Positions 54,978 through 64,000 of a stretch of 64,000 nucleotides of DNA are shown here, one piece after another. The notes under the pieces are model-generated. The model was not told where the DNA came from, made no database searches, and saw only the letters and a program-made list of their open reading frames with translations. The number at the start of each line of letters is the position of its first letter. Positions within the stretch are counted from its first letter, which is position 1. The stretch is from Glandiceps talaboti. Taxonomy: Eukaryota; Hemichordata; Enteropneusta; Spengelidae. The DNA is taken from the NCBI RefSeq assembly GCF_964340395.1, contig NC_135570.1, forward strand, positions 5,065,322 to 5,129,321, given 5' to 3'. The translations under genes and the position numbers were made by a program.

Positions 54978-56864
54978 GTTCACTGCCCAATCAATGATTT
55001 AATCTGAGTACAGGTTTTCTACAGTTGTCTCAATTGTTAACTTACATCAACTTTACTGTCACTTCAAGAGTTCTTTATGACTATGCTTTCTTTAACTTTA
55101 GAGATATACTGTCACCTTCTGGTCACAGATCACCCAACTCCATACCAAACAGGTGGTCACTGTATTAAACATACTTTACACAGTAGCACACGTAGAACGT
55201 GAAGACAGAAATATACACACACTGTCAAATCTTCGTTCGAAAACAACGCTTGTATAAAGTGTCCCTTTTTGTGACAAGGGGCCGCAATCTATAAAGTAGT
55301 TTGACTGTTTGTTTCTCGAATATTTCAATTGTTGTGTTTCTTACGTTTCGATTCATTAGGGTTAATGTAACTATACTTCATAACATAATTATCAAATCCT
55401 TGAAATTCCTACATAAACCAAAGAAACGGTGACTTACTTTTCTTAATATATTTTCAACATTCATTCATATGAAATATTGAAAACAGTAAAACGCAAACAT
55501 AACAAAAACATGGCGCTGAATACAACCAGGTTACTAAAACAGGTGATTTTGCCACGGTCGGAAGGACAGAATATATAAACGACAATCTCTCTATGTCCGG
55601 TAAAAACCAGGGACCAGTTCGACTAGACAGTTGCCACAAGTCCACAACGTCCTCTTCAACATATCTGCAGAAAAGGTACATTGTTTATTACCTTGTCAAC
55701 CCCTCCCCAACATGTCAGTATTTTGTATTGGGCAGGTACATCAACACAAGAGGTTATAGTTTGGCTAGATGTGAATGTTCTTCACGATACATTTATTGTC
55801 GATTTCACAGGCAAAGTGGAGTATGATGATACAACATTTGTGCTCGGTTTTTGTCGTTTATACCTGTTGAGTGTAGTTTTTTGGTTTTCAAGGTTTTTGT
55901 CACTTTTCTGTTTTGAATAGCTTTACCGTAATTTATTTCCCATATTCCTTTAGTTCTTTAATTGTTATTTTATGCTTTATTTTTTATTCCTGACAAACTT
56001 CCATTTTTGAATTCAACACATCGAATGAGAGTGTCTTCTTACTTGACTTCCGAGGTCCTTTTCATAATTATATCGAGTCACGTCAAAGCGGTTTTATTTG
56101 AAGCTAATATTTATCTATGATTAGGCCTAAAAAATAATTCTTTGGTACCGGTTACCCGACCCCACCTAACTTTTCACTGCCGACCCTAATTTTTTTTTCG
56201 TATTCGAGAAAAAAATATAAAATCGCAAAAATTGTGAAGTCTCACGAGAAAAAGTGGGTGACATCAACTTAAAAAGACACTATAAAACTGTTCTTCCAAT
56301 CTGTAACGGCTGTACATCTGATAGGAAGAAATAAATAACACAGCGACCATTGCAACGGAAAACTTGAACTAGGTAAAATTAAAAAAATCTACCTACCCCA
56401 CCAATCCTAAAATTTAGCGTAACCGGAACCACACAATTTTTCTTATTTGTCTAAAATTATGTGTATTGGTACTAATATGTATAGGACTATTTATGTGTTG
56501 TTTTGGTACATTGTTGTTACATCTTTTAGCTTTCGTATACAATATACAAGGTTTATTTCAACAATGTAATATGAATTGTAGTTTTCAACCAATGTATTGT
56601 CCCACGACCGTGTTAACATTTTCAATATTTACAGGAATACCATAACCATATTAATTTGTTATTACAATAAATATTCATCCGGTCTCATGCAACAATTTAG
56701 CGTCATTAGAACGCCTATCATCTTCTAGCTTATTCAAATAGCCCAAAGACTAGCATATTACTTTTCCGTTTTCGCCTTGTTTGTTGTCTAAGAGAGTGTT
56801 TTTATTGATGTGATTTCCTAGCCATCACTCTTGTGTTATTGCCTTATGTTTCCGTTTCTTTGTA

Positions 56865-56881
56865 TTATAATTATTATTATT

Positions 56882-56919
<38 letters not shown>
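56865..56919. repeat. (ATT)n/(ATC)n microsatellite
   Basis: A short TAT/ATT run passes into about 12 ATC units. Confidence 0.95.
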
Positions 56920-57125
56920 AATTATAAAATATCTATATTCAGGGTCAAACTCAATAAGTATTACAAACAACTCAAAGCGTTGACGGGTCGGCTTCTTTCC
57001 ACTGAGGCCCTCATACATTAATTGGACAATCACACAAAATTCAAATTACAAATTCTAAAATTCATTAAAACATATAAAAAATACACCCATTGTGACAATA
57101 TACCTTCAGATATACAAGGTAAAAG

Positions 57126-57750
57126 TTAGACAGGAAATTTGTCTCTGTAATTGCCTTTGAAGTGTTCAAAAGTTTTAGCCTGCTTTACATGTTCAGCTAA
57201 CGAATTCCAGAGATTTCCACCCTTATGACTTAATTTGCGGAGAGCATAGTTATTGTGAGCTGGTTTGATGTAGACAATGCTAGCTTTATTAAAGTGGGTA
57301 TTATAATCATGAATTTTGGAAACAGGTGTGAAGCATTGTAACAAATAGTGGTAATGTCCCATGGTAACATTTGTACATCATGGAACAAATGTGAAACTAA
57401 CGTCTTTCTATCAAGGAGTGTTATTCCAAAGTATGCCTGACTTTAACTGAAGGGATCTGTCGGTGGCAATTTAGGACTACCTTCCCTGCCATATTTTGCA
57501 GGGTTTGTAGTTTTAGGAATTAGCTTCTTTGTTCAGTCAGATCAGATAATATCCCCGTAATCAAAGATTGGCAATACCATGGAATTGACCAGCATTTTGG
57601 CAGTTTTTGGGGGGTAAAGCAGGCCTAATTCTGCAGACAATACCTAACCGCTGTGAGATTTTGGCACTTATGTGGTTGATGTGTGATTCCTAGTTGAGAA
57701 GTGGGTCAAACCATCTACATATATGTTTGAAAACCTTTTCAAGACTGTGT
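57126..57750 (-). pseudogene. Non-LTR retrotransposon reverse transcriptase relic (3' end)
   Basis: Read on the minus strand in three frames, this gives a familiar LINE order. First comes WFDPLLN-stop-ESHINHISAK and ISQRLGIVCRIRPALPP. A frameshift near the G-run at about 57610 leads to KMLVNSMVLPIFDYGDII, a stop, and another shift into LQTLQNMAGKVVLNCHRQIP. A last intact piece follows: KIHDYNTHFNKASIVYIKPA, RKLSHKGGNLWNSLAEHVKQ, FEHFKGNYRDKF, stop. These correspond to the thumb/C-terminal part of CR1/Jockey-like reverse transcriptases (HI...RL..LRRIR, DY.D..W, R..S...G...WN.L, F...FK). Several frameshifts and stops show it is dead. The 5' parts (endonuclease, catalytic FADD-type motif) are absent. 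Confidence 0.85.
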
Positions 57751-58539
57751 ATAGAGGATGGAGAGAGTGAAAACTATGTTTCCATGGCAACTTGTTGCAT
57801 GTATCAACAAGATACAGCACATTGCAGGTTACTATTTACTCGCTTTGTTAGATACAACCACATAAACATATAAGAAAGTGCACATGCTAGACATTAAGAT
57901 AACAAGATTGAATGAATACAGTTTCTTGCATTTTGTCTAAATGAAATGAACTATTGTGCTACCATGTAGACATCAAATGCAGACGTCAAAACATTGGCGC
58001 CCGTTTGTTTTCGAATTGTTGAAGTAAGTTTAACTGCGTGTTTTTTTTTTTAATGTAGACTAAATGTAGCAAGGAATTGCGATCTTGCTATCATTACAGT
58101 GTAAATGTGTTATTTCTAATCCGTTTTTACGTGGATGTGCCAAACAAAGCGAGTGATGAACATTAACCTGCGAAGTGCTGTAAATGCTGAAACAATATAT
58201 GTCAAATAGATTGGTGATACACTTACAAGCTTAAGAACAATCCAAATGTTACCACAGAAGACGATGATGCCTGTGAAAAGTGTGTGTGTTAAGTCTCGAG
58301 TACTCACTCGATTCAAATACATGTAATTTGAAATTTAAATTCAGTATTCACTAAGCATTGGTAGGGTGTAAATATTGTTAGACAAGGGTATCAATCACTG
58401 CTGTCAAAATATTAAGGTTCGTAATGGCTATTTTATGAGTGCACAATCATTGGTATTATGGGTGTTTGTATTTGCATATATGTTTCAACAGATGGCTCCG
58501 TAAATCGTGTCGACATCGCTAACGATCAATAGCTGACTC

Positions 58540-58553
58540 GGGGGGGGGGGGGG
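58540..58553. repeat. Poly-G run
   Basis: Fourteen G in a row in intron 1. Confidence 0.95.
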
Positions 58554-61500
58554 TCTCCTGAGAGTTGAACAAAAATATACGAAAGGATATACAAAAGTTA
58601 TTTCTATTGTGTTTACTCTTTGAAAATAAAAAAAGTGAAGTTTCATGGCTATCTAGAGAAAATCCTAGACAAGAAAGTTCAGCTGAAAAAGTAATAGTGT
58701 AGTCTCTCCAAACCTCACTCCTGGGGCTACGAAGTTTGTCACGGTGCCTGGTAGTGAGAATGTGAATACGTGGAGAGAAGGATATACGAATAAACAAACA
58801 GATAAGTGTTTGGTTGCAAAACACGTATTTCTTCGAAACTTGTTAGATTTACACTTACAACCATGTGGTATCAAAATGGTTTGGAAACAATTTAAAGAAG
58901 ATTCCGGTTTTTTGGAACCTTGGAAAATCAAGAATAACTACATTTCACTTATACCATATAATTTTCCGAGGTAGCCTCCAAATCGTTGAACAATTCTGAA
59001 TAACACACTGCCAAACACCTATATAACGTTACCAACTCGTTAAAAATAGTTTAAATTGTGCACGGTATTAAGTGAAATTGCGATCAAGAAATATACATGG
59101 ACTGTTTAGGAATTCATTTCATCTTGGCAAGCGTACTGTTTTTGTATCTGTTGTTGTTTTATGTTTTGCTGGTGAGATTGTTCTTTTTTTCAAGTTTATT
59201 CTTTGTGGTCTGACTTAATGGTTTTGGGGTTTTGAAAGTGGCCTTCAATGTTGTATCTGATGGCTTTTATAGACTTGGTCTTGTTATTAATCATCTTGTT
59301 TACAAGGTCATTTAGGCTTTATTTTCCCTCTCCCTCCTGTCTCAATTGTTTGCTGGTCCTTAACAATTTTGGTCGGAAAAGTTTAGTTTAATGTTTATGT
59401 TGCCATGGTCATATAAGGTTTTCTGTTATGTATACTTCATTGATAATGTTATAATGATGTCGATTGCCATCAAAAGCATGCCGGGAAGTCAAAGACTTTT
59501 AGCATTATGTTAGCCCCCGTGGTGTGTTAAAATTGATACTTGGAAGTCACGAGTGAAAATAAGCAGACGAACATGTAAAGTGAACACCGTGATGTGTAAA
59601 CACCTTGGCAAAATCTCAAACTTATCCAACGTATTACCATGGAAGCGTAGCTGAGATATCTCACAATCTCCAAAAGCACAGTCAACAAAATATTTTCCAG
59701 TAGAATAAGCAAAAGTGAAAGAATGATTTTGTCAACTGAAGAGAAAAACAAGACTGTCTGTCTGATAAGTAAATTGGTGATTCATTAATTCAAAGGAATG
59801 AAAGATAAATTCATCGGACAACAATACATGTTGTCACAGCCCCTATTCAATGATTTGTATGCAGACAAAAAGAGTATTTCTCATAGAGAAGGTAGTTCAA
59901 GAATGGGGTCAGATGGAAGGCTTCATTTTCTATACCCGTACAACTTACTACTTATTTTGGCTACTATATATGTGGCAACCATTGCGAACGGTATAATTAT
60001 ACACGTAAGGGGTGAAATACATGGTAACATAGCACGAGAAAGCAATGCCTAATATAGCACGGCCTGTTACACGCCCAACACGTCTATAGCAGATTTGGTT
60101 TCCTCGGACAATGTAGAAATCACTCTGGGCTCTAATCTCGCCTCGGGGTTGGTACCGAGAGTGAGAAGAAACTAAAGGGGGTGGACGTTGACTTGTGTTG
60201 AAGATTTAGGATTAGCGAGACACACGACTTTTCCATGTTTTACATTGAATGTGATGAAAAAAGAAGGTGTGTAGTGCCAAGGAAAGGTGCCTGGTTGCTT
60301 CTCTATGGTTGGCTTGTTGCGTGAGCTTTTTTATATCGGACATTCCAAATCTAGCCCACGAGTGCTGAAATATCCACTGTCAGTGGAGTCGTGATAGCGA
60401 AAAGAAAGCGTCTGCATAATATGTAGGTTTTTATTGTGAATAAGTATTCGCATGGAAATCAAGAAGTAGAATGGGGTGAGGTCAACGGTAGAACGTAAAA
60501 TAGAGCAGTCACTTGGGCTTTACAAGATAATATAGCTACTGTCTTAATTTACCACAATAATTACCTCCACACATTACGTACAGCGGTACCAACATGTACA
60601 GAATTGTCAACTTTGCCTCAGTTTTGAAACATCCACGGTCGAGTAATTCGTAGGACACCTATAACTTGGCATTGGACATCTATGTTATTTCGAATGTTAA
60701 TTTATGCATACGGTCACTGGGTGAAGACGGAACTGCGTACACTGTATGCATAATGATGTACCAGTAGAAAGTGTCATTCTACGATCCGATATAAAAATGA
60801 CACGACCTCTACATCAAAACCTTGTTCTTTTTTTATACACTATGTGTATGTTTTAAAAAGATCCATGCTAGATCACCAAATACGTACCCCTATGTCGTCT
60901 AAACTTGTCACCCGACTGACTAAACATTTACTCGTTTGTATTATGGCGGACATCGTATTTTGGAGTGATTCGTAAGGCAGGTGTTATGCACGGGACGTTA
61001 TTTGAACATAGATCTTAAGTATTTATTTAGTTGAAATACCCTGATATATATGTAAAGGGGGAAAGAGTTCCTCTTGGCATCGATGATGTCAAAGTGAGTT
61101 GACAGAACACCATTCTTGAATCGGTATACTTTGCATAGTGACTATACATCTTGTCAACAACCCTTCAAAGTGATAGATTACGAGCTTCGAATGTTTGCGG
61201 AAAGACCCTGTATTCAAAGTACCGTGGTCGGGCTCTCCAGACTTCGCTACTACTCTTCAGTTCAAATAAGACTGACAATTGCCGTTGGATATGTCAGGCA
61301 TTATCGCACTACGTTAAACTTCAACACAGGGTTGTTATTAAGTTGTAGTCTGGGACTAAAAGCAACACGTGTGACGTGATAGTAGATAGGTCCCAACGAC
61401 TACTTTCACTGAAGACACTTAAAGTGTTAGTTTTGCGTATTTGTAATGAATTGAAGTGCAACCGATATTTATATGGATTGATAGTTAACAGTTACTGTTT

Positions 61501-61753
61501 ACCGCTGTTGAAATTGGTCGTTACACATGGGCTGTCACATTGTTCCATTCATTAAGATGTGTACCAATCTACACTGGGGTTAAACCTAAAGCGATAATTC
61601 GTGAATAGATAGAGAGAAATACAATAGTCCGAGGGGTTGGCGGATTCCACGCTATGTGGGTACGTTTCTAAACACTGGCACAGTTTATACACTCTTCTGC
61701 TGGCCGATTATGCCAGTTGGTTGCTCGACGCAAAACAACACTAACCGACTTAC

Positions 61754-61775
61754 CCGATCGTCCCGAGTGAGGCAT
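61754..61775 (-). CDS. Pax2/5/8: Pax2/5/8 exon 1 (22-nt start exon)
   Basis: Encodes MPHSGRS plus the first base of a Gly codon, then the near-perfect donor GTAAGT. Exon 2 begins with GT, so the junction codon is GGT and the protein reads MPHSGRS-G-HGGVNQ. Vertebrate Pax8 starts almost the same way (MPHN...RSGHGG), and in vertebrate Pax2/5/8 this intron is at the same place and in the same phase. The start ATG has a favourable TCTACC context, and no ATG occurs in the 188 bases upstream to a good acceptor. The exon is far too short for an ORF search. I prefer it over another phase-compatible ATG exon at 31534-31627 because of the Pax8-like residues and the stronger donor. Confidence 0.82.
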
Positions 61776-61963
61776 GGTAGACTGAAGTCAACTTGTGTTC
61801 AGTAGAAGGCGAAGGTAGCACGTGGGTTTCCTCGGTGTTTAGGCGGTGTTCACTGACTGCTCCGGTGCACTCTTTCGCACGTCTGACTACGTCTCCTGTA
61901 TAGGAAGCCACTGAACCGCGACTCAAGTATTGGGGAGTAACAAAGCGTTGGCTTGATTGAGTC
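61776..61963 (-). promoter_or_regulatory. Pax2/5/8: 5' leader of Pax2/5/8
   Basis: This stretch is richer in G+C than its surroundings and contains no ATG on the minus strand, as expected of a leader. Just upstream is a pyrimidine-rich tract ending TTCAG at 61964, which would be a good 3' splice site. A possible donor GTGAGG sits at 62057-62062, so a 99-bp leader intron (61964-62062) is conceivable. If that splice is not used, the leader simply extends upstream. The transcription start cannot be placed from sequence. Confidence 0.5.
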
Positions 61964-63135
61964 CTGAATTAATAAAGAAAATAAATACAAGTGAAGTGAG
62001 AGGGTGCCTACTCAGTGACCAAGAAAAATCAACAATTAACAGAACCAGAGGACTTTCCTCACCAGTAGCTCAAACCACGCAACGGGAATGACGGTGACGC
62101 TTCACTTCCACAGACCCGCTAAATTGTTTTGCCACTAACCCACAATGACCGATACATAGCCTGATTACATATGCAAAATACGAGACCTTGCGTATAGTAA
62201 AAGTGAAAACGCCTCTTTTGAGGGAAATTGGCTTTACATATCCATAGAAGCTATTCAGTGGGGTCTTACCACCTATTCCCTGATTGGCCCAGTGGTCAAC
62301 TTTCCCGCCTTTTTATCGTACAAGTCGGGCCTGCATGTTCACCAATCTAGTTAGATTTTTTGACTCTTTATACCTGAGAACTAATTCAAAAGTCACAGTA
62401 GGCCATCTGTAAATTTGAACCAGTGGTGGGTGTTATAAGGGAAGAGATAAGTCATCTTGTAAGATCACCGGTTTTGTTACATCACTTTGAAATTAAAGTC
62501 CGATGTCACTAGCACTCTTTTGACTAGTATAGTGCATCTTACTTTATAAACATAAACACGCGCATTGGAGATGATTGAAGATGAACAAAAAATGACACAA
62601 CATTTTCGGATGTGATTTTCCACGACTTAAAGTTGAACATTTTATTAGTTTAAATAAATTCGAATATTTCATGACTCATAGTTTGTTTGCTTGGTTCTGG
62701 AGGTGGCAATGTCCGTGAACGATACTATTATAGCTTGCAATATTTCTATAGATTTATATAGATATAAATTATGGAAGCTTCCTCTATGGTCTGTGCAAAT
62801 AACTTGTTGAAATATTTCCTATAATATTTCCAAAGTGTTCAAACGTATTGCTAATATTCTTTATTTTCAATAATTATTTCGTTTTATTTTCAAGAACAGA
62901 TAAAGTACACTTTCAATAAATATGTTATAAAACAAATATTCGTTCATCGGCACTGTTCATTTATTTTTTACCAAATTGTATGGGTTATCTAAAGACATCA
63001 CTAAGGAAGTTCCTCCGACGTCATTTTAATTCGGTTATAAACCAATCTTGGAATTTGTCCTGCCACGATATCACACCCACCAACTATTCATTATCCCTCT
63101 TTATTCACTCGTGTGGACAGGCTGGTCGTGTGGAC
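61964..63135. other. Upstream flank of Pax2/5/8
   Basis: No coding exon recognised. It contains the CCAAT/E2F-like pair described separately. The part from about 62500 to 63000 is AT-rich, and I see nothing else in it that I can name. Confidence 0.5.
62279..62309 (-). promoter_or_regulatory. CCAAT box next to a GGCGGGAA (E2F-like) site
   Basis: On the minus strand GGCGGGAA (62302-62309) is followed 11 bases later by GGGCCAATCAGG (62279-62290), a strong match to the NF-Y CCAAT consensus. The pair lies about 500 bp upstream of the start codon and points the same way as the gene. CCAAT boxes usually act 50-100 bp upstream of the start site, which would place the start near 62200. E2F/DP binding to TTSSCGC-type sites is established; use here is inference. 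Confidence 0.4.
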
Positions 63136-63171
63136 TGCCAGCCAGCCAGCCAGCCAGGCAGCCAGACAGCC

Positions 63172-63208
<37 letters not shown>

Positions 63209-63572
63209 GGCAGGCATACAGACAGACAGACAGACATCAAACATACATACATGCAGACATACATACATACATACATACATACATACATACATACATACAC
63301 ACATAACACATACACACATACATACATACATACATACATACATACATACATACATACATACATACATACATACATACATACATACATACATACATACCTT
63401 CATACATACATACATACATACATACATACATACATACATACATACATACATACATACATACATACATACATACATACATACATACAGACAGACAGACATA
63501 CATACACACACACACACACATACATACATACATACATACATACATACATACATACATACATACATACATACG

Positions 63573-63664
<92 letters not shown>
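63136..63664. repeat. Compound CAGC/CAGA/CATA microsatellite
   Basis: CAGC units, then CAGA, then long CATA arrays with CA inserts, then a second pure CAGA block (about 63572-63664). Open frames on both strands (Tyr-Ile-His-Thr, Cys-Met-Tyr-Val) are artefacts. Confidence 0.98.
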
Positions 63665-63665
<1 letters not shown>

Positions 63666-64000
63666 CAGTACACGCACACAGATGTTATCGGTAATAGGTT
63701 AGTCGACATATCTACATCATTAATACATGTATAACTAACCAGGTTGCGTGATGCGGGTATGTTTTCAATAAATAGTAACATTATTAGTTCGAAATAATTA
63801 CACATTTATATTCTGGCAGCTTCAGCCACCGGAACAACGCATTCATTATAATCAAAATTGAACATTTCCCTCCAATTTTTCTTTGTGCTACAGGAGAATT
63901 CTAGCTATTTTTGTATTTTTAGAATACTGTTGTCTAAAGAAAACAAACTTATGAAGAGTTGAGGAGGGTACAGATGGATGTGTGAAGTGTTGTTCTTTAT
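63665..64000. other. Unassigned right edge
   Basis: No gene or repeat that I can support. Confidence 0.5.

Larger units (their letters stand above)
27179..61753 (-). other. Pax2/5/8: Intron 1 of Pax2/5/8 (34.6 kb)
   Basis: Bounded by GTAAGT after exon 1 and a long T-tract plus CCAG before exon 2. No open frame inside it resembles Pax. Named contents: CTCF-like site, G-rich tract, MITE copy, homeodomain-type site cluster, a possible cysteine-rich terminal exon (44362-44537), microsatellites near 48 kb, 49.5 kb, 54.8 kb and 56.9 kb, homopolymers at 43.4 kb and 58.5 kb, and a LINE relic (57126-57750). The rest is unassigned AT-rich DNA. Long first introns of developmental regulators commonly hold enhancers, so unassigned parts may be regulatory. 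Confidence 0.8.

Noticed and set aside
54551-55007. Met-Tyr-Val-Cys and Tyr-Ile-His-Thr repeat frames
   Set aside because: Pure translations of a tetranucleotide microsatellite. The same applies to 5239-5586 and 63091-63805.

Overview
This window is animal genomic DNA: AT-rich, intron-rich, and full of tetranucleotide microsatellites. I can read one protein-coding gene with confidence. It is a Pax2/5/8 transcription factor gene on the minus strand that fills almost the whole window. It has nine assigned coding exons. Splice sites and phases join without conflict, giving 469 codons up to the end of exon 9. The single Pax2/5/8-type gene, a YSISGILG octapeptide, a Pax8-like N-terminus (MPHSGRSG) and the repeat landscape suggest a non-vertebrate bilaterian, for example a lophotrochozoan, hemichordate or amphioxus-like animal. 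I cannot narrow this further from sequence alone.

Layout in order of transcription (high to low coordinates). 63136-63664 is a large CAGA/CATA microsatellite upstream. 62279-62309 holds an inverted CCAAT box beside a GGCGGGAA site, the best promoter candidate. 61776-61963 is a leader without upstream ATG. 61754-61775 is a 22-nt first coding exon. Intron 1 (about 34.6 kb) carries microsatellites, a MITE, a LINE relic, a G-quadruplex tract, a CTCF-like site and one possible small unrelated cysteine-rich exon. Exons 2 and 3 (27178-24333) encode nearly all of the paired domain. Exon 4 has the octapeptide. Intron 4 is 13.1 kb. Exon 5 has the partial homeodomain, exon 6 a histidine-rich segment, and exons 7-9 a Ser/Pro/Tyr/Gly-rich C-terminal activation region. 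The last exon is not certain; a candidate lies at 4725-4837. The remaining 4.7 kb on the left holds a MITE, an AT/CT microsatellite and an unidentified open frame running off the edge.

A family of non-autonomous DNA elements (about 290-430 bp, TA target duplication, roughly 30-bp terminal inverted repeats starting CAAT) is present in four near-complete copies. I found no tRNA, rRNA, CRISPR or bacterial-style operon. I did not find a convincing new molecular system. The most interesting points are the gene architecture (micro first exon behind a giant intron, three frame-neutral cassette exons), the His-rich insert, the MITE family and the excess of GGCGGGAA motifs.
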